Origin: Maratus speciosus
Lineage: Eukaryota; Arthropoda; Arachnida; Araneae; Salticidae
Assembly (NCBI GenBank): GCA_963932465.1
Contig: OZ010790.1
Coordinates: 96,440,363 to 96,504,362 of the forward strand
Length of the DNA stretch: 64,000 nt
Direction of reading: 5' to 3'
Part shown: positions 11,858 through 22,870 of the stretch, piece after piece
Layout: each line of letters begins with the position of its first letter
Numbering within the stretch: position 1 is the stretch's first letter
Translations under genes and position numbers: made by a program
Notes under the pieces: generated by a model
What the model was told of the DNA's origin: nothing
What the model saw: only the letters and a program-made list of their open reading frames with translations
Database searches by the model: none

Positions 11858-12304
11858 CGAATCCTGCGGACACAATCCAACCAGCTAACTTTAATGATAA
11901 TGGCACCTTATCTGTTATTTTAAACAACACAACAGAATAAATCGCAGGTACTGAAACTCCAGTAAACGCTGAATACGTAATTACATTTGATAAATTTTAA
12001 CGCAATTATTCTAATTGGTAAATAACTCATATAAGTAAAAAATTTCGAACTGACTCAAAAAGATGAAATAAAAAACGAAATACCATTATCAATAAGGTTA
12101 TCTGTGTGGCTTGTGGAGGCTCGTTCAGGATAGCTAATTTGGCAAAGGGCAGAGTATTGGAAGCTCAATAAGGTTGGCTGGATTGTTTGTGTCAGCCAGA
12201 TTCTCCGAGGGTAGCTCAGTTTGCAGAATATTGTCAGCTTAAGCCAAAAAGTCAAGAGATAATCAATAAGGTTAGCTGGGTGGTTTGTGTCAGCCAGATT
12301 TGTC

Positions 12305-12385
12305 GTGGATAACTCATTTGGCAGAGAATTGACAGATTAAGCTAAAAGGTCCCTAATTCGAGTCCTAGACTGGACACTATTTCAC
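12305..12385 (+). pseudogene. tRNA-like sequence, degenerate
   Basis: Opposite in orientation to the head at 11783-11857. A box A-like GGATAACTCATTTGG and a weakened box B, AATTCGAGTCC, are present. The arms pair poorly. It is followed by 'ctcagttggaaa', the same word that follows the tRNA in the young array. Confidence 0.45.
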
Positions 12386-12639
12386 TCAGTTGGAAAATTA
12401 CAACCCATGCTTGTTACTTGTTGATTCCTGCGCTGTAGAGAAAAAAAAATAAATTTAACTAGGAAAATTTTTGATCTGTCAACAGTAAAGAAATGTATAA
12501 GCATTACTGAAAATAGGAGTTGAAACAACTTTTTCGATTGGAGTGCCAGCCTACACTGTAAAAAAGGGAAATGTGTTCTTTCGAGTAACCAACAGTTCCT
12601 AAAAGCATGCCTTTATCTTCAGAAACGTCAGAATACTTC

Positions 12640-13223
12640 AGATTTTTCATCAAACATTATAAAAAATAGCATTAACATTTAAAATTAATAGCATTAGCAT
12701 TTAAAATTAATAACATTAACCTTAACATTAAAATTAATATGTATTGTTTTGTTACCCTTGCATGTATAAATAATATTACGCAGCCAAAAATTCTTGCTTG
12801 AAAATTAATTCCAATCAAAAAACCAATACTCCGGGTACGAATACAGCTTAAGATACTGAACTGAAATTTAAAAAAGGAAAAATCCGAAATAAAAGATTTT
12901 TTACTGTAAGCAATGTTCGGTAACGTTTCCGAGACGTTTTTACAGTAAATTAATCACAACACAAAATATCGTTTTTCGGATGCTATCATTTCTCACTTAA
13001 AGATTTTTATGTTCATCAAACATTATACAAAAAATAGCATTAACATTTAAAATTAATAGCATTAGCATTTAAAATTAATAACATTAAACTTAACATTAAA
13101 ATTAATATGTAATTGTTTTGTTACCCTTGCACGTATAAATAATATTATGCAGCCAAAAATGCTTGCTTGAAAATTAATTACAATCAAAAACCAATACTCC
13201 GGGTACGAATACAGCTTAAGATA
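12640..13223 (+). repeat. Tandem duplication, period about 365 bp
   Basis: The block running from 'catcaaacattata' through 'agcattaacatttaaaatt', 'ttgttacccttgca' and 'actccgggtacgaatac' appears at about 12640-12860 and again at about 13008-13223 with few differences. The junction sequence between them includes an ACTGTAAAAA-type end, which suggests two adjacent copies of one CACTGTAAA-type element. A more diverged relative is at 4400-4560. Confidence 0.6.
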
Positions 13224-13444
13224 CTGTAAAAACTACTCAGAAACGTTTCCGAAATTCATGAGTATCAAAATAAAACTTAGTTTCAGAAATGCTTTTTTAG
13301 TTTTCCGAAATCTACTGCTTTTAGAGACTCCTAAAATTAAAGGAACGCTTTCGAAATCCCAGGTAACTCCGAAGAGGTTACATTATATCTTCAAAAACCT
13401 TAATTAAAACAAAAGCTAGATTAAGAAACATTTGTCGGTTTTAA

Positions 13445-14439
13445 CCCTTTATCTACGGTATTATGGTCTGCAATTTTTTCGTGTATTTTTTTTTCAGTTA
13501 CTACAATGAAAATTAAATAAAGTGATGCTTTAAAGTACCGTCAGTACAGTATGCCTAAAATATTCTCGTAGCAGAAAATCCACACGGTATTTCGAATAAA
13601 GTTTAAGCTCTTGAAAGTGCTAAATAACAAGAAGACACTCGCAAGTTAACAACAAAATAATTTATTAAATTGACATAGTTTTGTTTTACACATGAAAAAT
13701 GATTAAAAATTGAAATTTGATGGCATTTTTTTTTTTTTAAGATTTCGATCTTGCTAGCAGTCCTTTAGTTATGCGACGCCTTTATTCCAGGGGCAACATG
13801 TTCTCCAGCATCTCCACATATGCAATATATAAATGTACATATGCCATTTCTAGCATAGCAAAAAAGAGCCCGTGCCACAACTTTCTTGATTTCCTATAAA
13901 AAATAATAATGAAACAGAAAAGAAGTACCAGGAAAATCACTACTACACTAGAATTTAGTAATTACTTTATAAAGAAAATTAAAAACGATGGATAATTACG
14001 CAGACGAAAAGTAAATAAGAAGTTTTTCTCCAACACCCAATGTACTGGCGGTACTTATAAGTACCACTGAGTAATTCAACTGTTAATTCAAATATATACA
14101 CCGTTCACCTATAATAGCTAGTCAAATTGTATTCTAAGATCATAATGAACACTTAAAAAGAATCCAACACTTATATTATATCTTTTACTGTGTTTGCAGC
14201 AATAAAAAGACGAGCGTGACAATCTATACAAAATATTGGCACAAAACACATCGACTGTTTCAAAGCTAGCCTCTTTCCTCGCTAAAATAGCATACCTAGA
14301 ACTACTGCGGCGATCTATCTAGATAAAATGGAGTCAAAAGAGTGTTTTTGCAAAGTGCCATTAGAATATTAGTAATATTCACTATGGGATGAATGTTTAA
14401 AGTGAGTGGTACTTATAAGTACCGTCAGTAGATAAAGGG
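13445..14439. mobile_element. piggyBac-like element, 995 bp, degenerate
   Basis: The termini are CCCTTTATCTAC on both sides, flanked exactly by TTAA (13441-13444 and 14440-14443). TTAA duplication plus CCY-starting TIRs is diagnostic for piggyBac-type transposition. A subterminal motif, GGTACTTATAAGTACC, occurs near the right end and again inside at about 14050, a candidate transposase binding site. It is far shorter than an autonomous element and retains only a possible remnant of the last exon (13765-13893). It is therefore a deleted, immobile or trans-mobilised copy. Confidence 0.8.
13765..13893 (-). pseudogene. Possible last exon of a piggyBac-type transposase
   Basis: On the minus strand a TTTTTTATAG acceptor-like site is followed by 42 codons and a stop. 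The peptide is cysteine-rich with the order C-x7-C-x5-C-x-C-G-D, then H near the stop (FCYARNGICTF, CICGDAGEH). piggyBac transposases end in a small cysteine-rich zinc-binding domain placed close to one TIR, and this fragment lies in the right place and has a matching character, including an 'ARNG' and 'CGD' spacing I associate with that domain. The rest of the transposase is missing, and one or more expected cysteines appear lost. The match is by recall only. The alternative is a chance open stretch. Confidence 0.4.
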
Positions 14440-14463
14440 TTAAAAGCGTACATGTTATTTATA

Positions 14464-16388
14464 CAGGGTGTCCGGTCTCAACGATGTCCAATGGCTAATT
14501 CCTAAACCGTTAGTCATAGACATATAGTTCCAATTACAAAAATGTTTTTAATCAGGTAAAGAAATATTTTAAAAGTGATTTGGGTCAATAAAAACATTTC
14601 TTAAAAAATTACGAAATTTAACTTTTTATACGGTCTCCTGGTCCTATAAGTTATATTTAGTGAAATTTTCCTTTTACACTGACAAGTAATACAAAAAAAG
14701 TCCCGTTATTCTACGATTAAAATTGACCGAGTAATAGCTGTTTAAAGCTGGAGCATATTTTTTTGCTGCAAATTGGGGGTCATTCACAAATTTAGTCGAA
14801 ATATAATTTCGCCAGATATAAAAAATGTTTGGGAGTAAAATTAACATTGCAATATAAATTTGAAATCTTTAATCATTCTGGCATATTAATGCAAAATATA
14901 CAATTTGTAATAAACATTTGAGAAGGAAAAAAAAAACACAGCATTTTTGTTAAATACAATGATTATAAATTAACAGCCTCAATTCTTTACAAAATGATAC
15001 GTATTTTAAAATATTATTAGATTGTACAAGCCTGCAAAAGTTGGGTTATATCATGTTTTTTAGCTTTTGATAATTGATTCTTATATATTCTATACCGCTG
15101 AATCCGAAATAGACCTTCATTTTTAACTATCATATCAGGATTTTTCGCAAATTGCAAATTTCAAAGTTAAGAAGTTCAATGTTAAAATTGAATTTCCTCC
15201 CCCATCTCATCGGACCACTCAGCTGTTTAGCTGTAAGAATCCCAGGATAAGCAAAAATATCGAATATTTTTTTTAATAAAATAAAATAAAAAATGTTTTA
15301 CATATGTTTTATAGTATGAGATTTTCGCTATATTTTAACTTACACATTTGCGATTTGCAAAAAAATTCTAACGTGATGGTTAAAAATGAAGGTCATTTTC
15401 AAATTCAGTGCTAAAAAGTGCGTAAAAATCAATTATCAAAAGTTAAAAAATACAACCATCTCCTCTACTTTATAGTATTCGATTTTTGTTATTCTTTAAA
15501 TTTGAAAATTTATGATTTGCGAAATATCCTGACATGATTGTTAAAAATTAAGGTAATTTTCGGATTCAGTGTTAAAAAATACATAAAAGTTAAAAAACCC
15601 AACAATCGCAGTCTTGTATTATCTAATCTAAAACTTTTTCTGAAACTCCTTGGCAGAAATCTATCCGAAATTTTTCGTGTTATCCTGTAAAATAAGTATA
15701 AATGGTAACCACCGAAAATCATAATAATACTAGATTGTTATCGGATTTGCGCCAGTATGTAAAATGTAATCTCGTTCGGATATTTAAAAGTAGGTTAAAG
15801 TTCGAGTACAAATTTTGAACTGGAAAAACATACATACGATTGTTGAAGTAACATAAAAACTTATAAAAAAAATAATTCTTGTTAAAAGAAATCATAAGAG
15901 AAACAGTCTCAAATCCTGACAAAATAAAACATGTTATTTTAGCCAATTTGAGACTTAATCATAATACTTGTAGGATTTTTTTTCAAAGCGCAGATACACA
16001 TGAAGTAAGATCTTCGAATACTTTAAAAACTTGGTATATGATCCCTCAAAGCTAAGCTGAACTCATTTGTTTTCAGAGTAGAAAAGTGGCATAAGTCATG
16101 CATTTTTAAAGTTTCATAACTCGCTCAATTTTAGCGTTATATGAATGGGACTTTTTTTTGTCTTACTTGTCAGTGTAATAGGAAAAAATTACTAAATATA
16201 ACTTATAGGACCTGGAGACCGTATAAAAATTTAAATTTCGTAACTTTTTAAGAAATGTTTTTATTGACCCAAATCGCTTTTAAAATGTTTCTTTACTTGA
16301 TTTAAAACATTTTTGTAATTGGAACTATAAGTCTATGACTAACGGTTTAGGAATTAGCCATTGGGCATCGTTGAGACCGGACACCCTG
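14464..16388. mobile_element. TA-flanked element with long (about 290 bp) terminal inverted repeats
   Basis: Begins CAGGGTGTCCGGTCTCAACG and ends with its mirror, between TA at 14462-14463 and 16389-16390. The inverted homology runs about 290 bp inward (to about 14755 and from about 16090). The interior holds a second palindrome: segments near 15060-15180, 15340-15430 and 15500-15600 are inverted or direct relatives of each other, with shared words such as 'gctgaatccgaa'. The TA duplication and CAGGGTGTCC terminus fit the Tc1/mariner superfamily. Minus-strand open frames at 15510-15946 show no DDE-type transposase features. Confidence 0.75.
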
Positions 16389-16631
16389 TATATGCTTACT
16401 CTGCTAAGAAAATATTTGTAATTTAACAGAAAATAAACTTTATCTTGAGGGGTTTCGGATATTAAGAGCGAACTCGATAAAATAGATTTGTTTAATATAT
16501 ATTTTAAACAAAACAGGAGAAAATGCTGTAACTTGCGCAATCTTTTATAGGGCCCATTCAATCTCTAACATTCTGAAATTCCTTTAGGGGAAAAACTGAC
16601 AGACTGACTATAATGATAGATGTATATATTT

Positions 16632-17253
16632 ATCATTGCAAAACGAGTTGAAATTTAATAACGCAGCACTTTACCTTACGGCTTAAAGAATTTTTAATAT
16701 GGGCCTTAAAAATAATGTTATCAAATTTTGAGTAATGCTATGGTATTAATTAATTAATATATACACATATATTTTCTTTCAAGATTTTTGCAATTTTATT
16801 TATATTCACACGTACAAACGTTATTTTTAACATGAAAAGATATATAAAAAAATTTTATTGATGTTTTTTCAATCACATCTCTCATAAATTTAAAATAAGG
16901 ATTTTAAAAGAAATGATATTAAAATTCGCGTAACGCCTTCATGTGACTTTAACATTCAATGAAAAATATTTTTGTTTTTTCTTCTAAAGTATTTTGTTAA
17001 ACTATTTAATTATTTAATTATTATTTAAAGTATTTTTCGAAGAGTATTTTTACACATTTAAATTACACTTTTAATTTCCTAATAAACTGTTAAATGTATC
17101 CCACTTTCACTGAGCCTATATTATGCATTGAAATGTATTTATTTAAAAAAATTGTATTACGACATCAGAAATCGTAAGTAAAATTTATGTAAAGGTTTTC
17201 GTTGCGTCATACAATCCATTTCCAGACGTTACACTTAGTTTGGATACTATCAA
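16632..17253 (+). mobile_element. Single-arm copy of the foldback family F
   Basis: Matches one arm of the 19284-20425 palindrome in order: 'atcattgcaaaa', 'acgcagcacttta', 'ctcataaatt', 'tatgcattgaaatgtattta', then 'ttgcgtca' and 'agtttggata'. It lacks the mirrored second arm. Class unknown, with no coding capacity. Confidence 0.6.
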
Positions 17254-17286
17254 AAATATATTCAAAAATTATATTTATACCATTAA

Positions 17287-17943
17287 GGGGACAAGGGACC
17301 TTTAAACTCATTTTTATATATTTTTAAATTTTCACTTTATATACTTTTCAGTTGCACATTATATGCATTATGGCATATATTTATCATACAAGAAATTTAA
17401 AAAAAAATTGGGGGGAGAAAAATGACGGATTTTGTCGAATTTTTAAGCGTTATGAAATACTTTTCAAAGTGGACCCTGCGCATTCCATATCAATTAAAAT
17501 CCCAATATTTGTATACAAGTTTGGTTTACATATACAAATAAAACATCGTTTTTTTAAACTAAATATAATTGGAAAAGTTAAAGGTAGTAAATTGCAGAAA
17601 TAGGATGCAAAAATGTTGAAAATTTCACAAAATTCAGAAAATATTTTTTTTTCTTACTTTTATGCTCAAATATATAAAATTCGATGCACAGTTTTATTTG
17701 CATGTATAAAACAAACTGTATAAAAAATATAGGGGATTAATTGATATGAAATGCGCATGGGGCATTTTGAAAAGTTTTTCATAATGCTTAAAATATTCAA
17801 GAAAATTCCTTATTTTTCTCCAATTTTTTTTTTCAATTTCTTGTGGGATAAATATATATCACAATGCATATAGTGTACCCTTGAATAGCATTTAAAGTGA
17901 AATTTTAAAAATATAAAAAAATTTATCAAAATATTTTTTTTTA

Positions 17944-17974
<31 letters not shown>

Positions 17975-18468
17975 TTGTAAATTTCACCTTAAAAGGGGTA
18001 AATTCAAGGGTACATTATATGCGTTATAGCAAGCATTTATCACAAAAAAAATTATTTTTGAGAAAAAAAAATGGAATTTTACGCGTCGTCTTAGAAATCT
18101 TCGAAATGCCCCCTGCGCATTCCATATCAATGAAAAAAAATTTCAAAATTTTTATTTTTTTTTTTTAACCTTTAAATTCAAATGTATAAAATTCGATGCT
18201 CTATTTTATTTATATATATAAACCAAACTTTTAAAAAAATATATTGGGGATTTTCATTGATATGGAATACGCAGGGGGCATTTCGAAGATTTCTAAGACG
18301 ACGCTTAAAATTCCTTTTTTTTCATAAAAATATATATATATATATATATATTTTTGGAAATAAATGCATGCCATAATGCATATAATGTACCCTTGAATAA
18401 TAATTAGGTGAAATTTATAAAAAATAAAAAAATATTTTTTTTAAGGATTTTAAGGTCCCTTGTTCTCT
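17287..18468. mobile_element. TTAA-flanked palindromic element, 1.18 kb
   Basis: The ends are GGGGACAAGGGACCTT and, from the right, GAGAACAAGGGACCTT, with TTAA on both sides (17283-17286, 18469-18472). Inside, a roughly 190 bp motif containing 'tgcgcattccatatcaat' occurs three times in alternating orientation, so the element folds into several hairpins. Two (TA)n tracts, at about 17947-17972 and 18330-18350, lie in it. TTAA targeting suggests piggyBac-type mobilisation, although the terminal GGG is not the usual CCY. Confidence 0.7.
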
Positions 18469-18869
18469 TAAAGCGGTTAATGGTACTTGAATAATAAAAA
18501 GGAATACTGGTTTCATGATATTAAGCTGTGCCCGGGAGAAAATTTAGGTTTGAGCTACTTTCGTTTCTCCTACAGTTTACACCTTACCTACGAAATAGGT
18601 TTGCTTCCATGAGCAACAATAAGCTCTTGTGCCGTTCTTGGATACGTTTCAAGCAATCATATGAAGTAACATAATACCATTTAAAATGTTGAATAATGCA
18701 TATTACAATTTACTCTATATTTGAACAAATTCTGACAATTTACAAATCAGTAGATTAAAATATTTCTCATGTAAAGAAATTTATTTTCTTTATTCTAGTT
18801 GAATTTAAAATTGACAAGCTACTGTTATTCAATCTTCCATTTTGTCAGATTTAAATGTTTTTTTTTCTT

Positions 18870-18870
<1 letters not shown>

Positions 18871-18904
<34 letters not shown>
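18871..18904. repeat. Poly-T tract, 34 T
   Basis: Uninterrupted run of T, preceded by a shorter T-run. It may be the A-tail of a minus-strand retrocopy, but no recognisable retrocopy adjoins it. Confidence 0.9.
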
Positions 18905-18908
<4 letters not shown>

Positions 18909-18996
18909 ATGATGTAAGGTGGTGTTCCGTACTAGTTGATGTATTAAATGTGCAGTAAAATATTAACATTCTATAAAAGTACAGTTCATATTTTTG

Positions 18997-19273
18997 GTAC
19001 TACTTAATTATCCCCTACTTAATTATATAAATCGCCAAACCACTCGCCAAATTATACATATTGACATAATTTTTATTTTAAATAACGAAAGAATAAACAA
19101 ATTAGTATAACATTAATAAAAATACAACTAAAACGTTGAAATAAAAATCACTTGATGACATAAACAGGTGTACTTAAAGTCAAGTGAATGTGGCATTTAC
19201 GATCAAGCATTATTGGCATTTAATCTTATAGTTTGGCGATAGATTTTTGGTCGACGGGATAACCGAGTAGTAC
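18997..19273 (-). mobile_element. GTACTACT inverted-repeat element, uninterrupted copy
   Basis: The ends GTACTACTTAATTATCC and, from the right, GTACTACTCGGTTATCC bracket 277 bp that matches 9101-9602 in reverse orientation, minus the GGCACAG MITE there. It provides the empty site for that insertion. Motifs GTCGACGGGATAAC and TCGCCAAA are conserved. Confidence 0.75.
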
Positions 19274-19283
19274 CATATATTTT

Positions 19284-20425
19284 ATCAATGCAAAAACCCT
19301 TGACGGGTTAAAAGTTTCTGACGCAGCACTTTATCTTATGCTCTAAGATTTTTAAATATGGAACTTAAAAATACTGATATCAAATTTTGAGTGACGTTAT
19401 GCTATTTCTTAAAAAATATATTTGTATTTATTTCACCATTTTATTTTTGTTTTATTTATAATCGCATGTGCAAAAGTTATGTTCAACATGAAAAGCTGCA
19501 TAAAATTTTATTCGCTGTTGCTTTATCATTTACATCTCTCATAAATTCAAAATATGTGTTTTAAAAGATATGATATAAAATTTAAGTGACGCCTTGATGT
19601 GACTTTAAAAGGTTTGTTTTTTAAAATTCAATTTAAATTATTTTTGACTTGGTTAAAATATTTTTTTTACATCTACACAATACTTTTAATTTTCCAATTC
19701 ACTGTTAAATATATCACTTTCATTGAATCTATACTATGCATTGAAATGTATTTATTTCAATAAATTGATTTATCTTTTGTGTCACGCTATTCAAAATTGT
19801 GAGTAAGATTTATGTAAATGGTTTCTTTGCGTCATTGTGTCCAAACTACATGAAATGTATGAAAAAGGATAGTTTGACGCAAATAAACCATTTGCATAAA
19901 TCTTACTCACAATTTTGAATAGCGTGACACAAAAGATAAATCAATTTATTGAAATAAATACATTTCAATGCATAGTATAGATTCAATGAAAGTGATATAT
20001 TTAACAGTGAATTGGAAAATTAAAAGTATTGTGTAGATGTAAAAAAAATATTTTAACCAAGTCAAAAATAATTTAAATTGAATTTTAAAAAACAAACCTT
20101 TTAAAGTCACATCAAGGCGTCACTTAAATTTTATATCATATCTTTTAAAACACATATTTTGAATTTATGAGAGATGTAAATGATAAAGCAACAGCGAATA
20201 AAATTTTATGCAGCTTTTCATGTTGAACATAACTTTTGCACATGCGATTATAAATAAAACAAAAATAAAATGGTGAAATAAATACAAATATATTTTTTAA
20301 GAAATAGCATAACGTCACTCAAAATTTGATATCAGTATTTTTAAGTTCCATATTTAAAAATCTTAGAGCATAAGATAAAGTGCTGCGTCAGAAACTTTTA
20401 ACCCGTCAAGGGTTTTTGCATTGAT
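19284..20425. repeat. Foldback element F: 551 bp arms, about 40 bp spacer
   Basis: The left arm 19284-19834 is mirrored by the right arm 19875-20425. By eye I find only two or three differences, for example TTTCTTTGCG against TTTATTTGCG next to the spacer. The arms carry the family F sequence also seen singly at 16632-17253 and 27644-28183. A transcript through this would form a hairpin of more than 500 bp. The near identity means either very recent origin, gene conversion between the arms, or an assembly fold-back artefact. Confidence 0.85.
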
Positions 20426-21029
20426 ATCATTACTTTTTCGAGGTTAGTGATAAAATGATTAAAAAAAAGATACTTATGGAATTTAATGCAGATTTAATTT
20501 TTACTATTTTATTACAATTGTCCTTATAGCAGTTTGTATATAAAAACAACTGGGTAAGTATAATCGCAGATCGCACAGAGGGTTTCATTTGATATTCCTT
20601 TAAAAACACTATATCCTTAAATTAATAAATCCAAAATGTTAATTTATAATTATTAAATCCTTACATAGATGTAGCACCAATAGTTCCAATTTTCATGGGG
20701 CAGGGAACGCACTCTTTTAAACAAACCACCTTCCAATTGAAGTCATCAAAAACCAAGTTGAATAAGCCAGATCCCGTTGTGTTGTTTGACAAACAGCAGT
20801 CTCATGTCCCCTCCTTCCCCCTTTTTCAAAATTTTTCAGACCAGTACCTAAGAATGGAACCGAAATAATTTTTTCTCTTCAGAAATTACGATAAAAAAAT
20901 AGTATGCAGTACTCATAAATCTACTTTAATGCTATATAGGGTGATTATTAAGTTAATTATAACGTTTGGAATCTGTTGCATTGATGTCCGAAAGGTAGTT
21001 TCTGAGTTATGGAAGCTGGACCCATAAGG
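20426..21029. other. Unassigned stretch, no gene
   Basis: Mixed composition sequence without recognisable coding or RNA features. The segment at 20820-20900 has no match elsewhere in the window that I could see. Confidence 0.4.
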
Positions 21030-21258
21030 CGCCATAGAGGGGCGAAGCCCGCTAGTGTCTATCATAATTATGTCTGCCATGTAGACTAATTGCGATATTT
21101 AATCAAAATAGCCCCCCCCCCCCCTTTCATCCCCGGAAATATAACAAATACAAAATGTGTCTTTATAAACCTATCGTCAAATAGGTTTTTATTTCTTTTT
21201 CCCTAAAAAAAACATGATTTTTATATCCGTAACGTAAATAGCGGACGAAGCCCGCTAG
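21030..21258 (+). mobile_element. Two Helitron-type 3' ends in tandem (family H3)
   Basis: At 21038-21055 the sequence GGGGCGAAGCCCGCTAG is followed by T, and at 21240-21258 AGCGGACGAAGCCCGCTAG is followed by T. Each is a short GC hairpin ending in CTAG-T, the Helitron 3' signature, and both are followed by similar flanks (TCTATCATAAT and TCCTATCATAAT). The distance between them is 203 bp. No 5' TC ends are assigned. A C13 tract lies at about 21112-21124. Confidence 0.5.
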
Positions 21259-21489
21259 TTCCTATCATAATGTATATTTTTAATAATTTTATATAGTCTA
21301 TAATAAAAATCAGACTTAAAATAGTCTAGTTCCATGAGTACTTGTAGTGTCAGTTACATGCTACGATTTTTGGATACCAGTATTTTAGAACGGGAAAATG
21401 TGACTTATTTTATCGGAGATATCTCATTAATTGAATAAGGTGAAGCAAACTTTTTGAAAAAAAGGTGGCCAACAAGCATGGCAGTTATC

Positions 21490-22870
21490 AGCTATGTGAC
21501 TTTGTGCTAAAGTCCATTAATTTGATCTGCTTTAAAAAGATTACGGAAGATTGAATTATAGTAGAACCTGGATTAACCGAGCTTCGATTAATCGAGGTTT
21601 CTGTTAACCGAGCCGATAACAAAGTCTGATTTTTTTTTTCCTTTTGAATGAGCCTTAAAAATAACCACACTCTTTAGCTCACTGTCCGTGCTATACAGGC
21701 CCTTCTGCCCCCAAAAGTCCTCAACTCCAAAGAAACATTGGACCCTGAGAAGTCAATAGCGAACAATGCTTTGTTTCCAGTGGCTGTGTGAACTTTCGTA
21801 AATTTTTCAATTTGCATTTTAAAATTTACTACTGGTAGTTGATTTTCTTTTTAAATTTGTTAAGCTGTGAAACAGAACTTTACATATATTTACTTTTATT
21901 ATTTAAAAAACGTTCTATATTTTTTTTTTTAAAGAGATGTTAAATTCGCAAGCACGGCGAGTTTTTACACACAGTTTCTATTAACCGAGATTTCCGATTC
22001 CGATTTACTAACAGTCCCAATTAGTTCGGATAATCGAGGCTGCTCTGTATAATTAAAAAATCAATGGCGATCTTACTGTAAACGGGTTTCCCTTTTACTG
22101 AGGGATTTCAAAACCGAATCAGCTGATGTTAGTTGCTGTTTCCCTGCTTGATTAAATAAGATTAGTTAAACATTTGAAAATTACCAAATATAAAAGGAAC
22201 TAAGTCAACAGAGTCTTTGCTTTATGGTATTTTTTAACAATGCTATAAGAAAATGATTTTAAATAAGAGATTTTAAATGTAACGTTTTAAATCTGACATA
22301 ATTTTCACCAAACTTTCCTTTCTCTTTGTAACATTCAACTGAAAATATTTTTATTATTAGAAAGCTAATATTATTATTTGCGCTACCTTAAAATTAGCAA
22401 CTATAGTTAAAAATATCATCTCGAAATTTGAAATAAATCTCTCATATAAATATATTTTTTAATTTACACTGTTTTGCAATATGTTTTGCAATGTGTTTTG
22501 TAAACTGTTTTGGCCACTTTGGCCAATATGACGTAATTTCCTCCATTTACGACTTTTAACACATATCAATGAATTTATTATTTAAAAATTTTCTTTTTCT
22601 TTTAATATTCACGTGTAAATATAATTTTTATGACGTAATTTTCAATGTTTTCCTTCTTTTAATGCGTAATCATTTAATTCTAATTTGAAAATAATTGATT
22701 ATTTTATAATTTTCTTTCATTTTAAGTAAGCATGTGTAAAAACAATTTTTATGACGTAATGTTTAATATTTTCCTGCTTTTAACACGTTATCATTTAATT
22801 CTAATTTAAAAGGATTTTTTTCTGTTTATAATAGTCACGTGTGAATAAATTTTTAATTTAAAGGATATAT
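21490..22870 (-). mobile_element. Helitron-like family H2, copy 3, interrupted by a pogo-like MITE
   Basis: Aligns with 7935-8700 across the insertion: 'ttgatc(t/g)g', 'aaaagatta', 'gaattatag', then after the insert 'cgatct', 'aaacgggtttcc', 'ttgattaaa', 'agttaaacatttgaaa' and 'ggtattttttaac'. Between about 22590 and 22840 a unit with CACGTGTAAATA and 'tttatgacgtaat' is repeated about three times, more than in copy 2. The CTAG 3' terminus is not preserved. Confidence 0.6.
21559..22047. mobile_element. pogo/Tigger-like MITE, 489 bp
   Basis: The left end TAGTAGAACCTGGATTAACC and the right end, reverse complemented CAGAGCAGCCTCGATTATCC, match the CAGTAGAACCTCGATTA-type TIR of pogo/Tigger elements. 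TA flanks both ends (21557-21558, 22048-22049). The uninterrupted site is present at about 8000-8010 in H2 copy 2. Secondary repeats of TTAACCGAG occur near both ends. No transposase is encoded. Confidence 0.8.

Larger units (their letters stand above)
11730..12425. repeat. Decayed head-to-head array of tRNA-headed units
   Basis: One tRNA-like head points left (11783-11857) and two or three point right (near 12126, 12200 and 12305-12385). The spacer at 11860-12060 aligns in order with the spacer of the young array at 43.5-45.4 kb: both have 'aaccagc', then 'caacagaataaa(c/t)cgcaggt', then 'gaatacgtaa/gatacgtaa', then 'ttttaacrcaat', and end at the 'aactgagt/aactgagcg' that precedes the next head. 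The flanking words 'ttccaactgag' and 'ctcagttggaaa' occur at both edges, again as in the young array. This is an old member of the same tRNA-plus-spacer repeat family. Confidence 0.6.
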
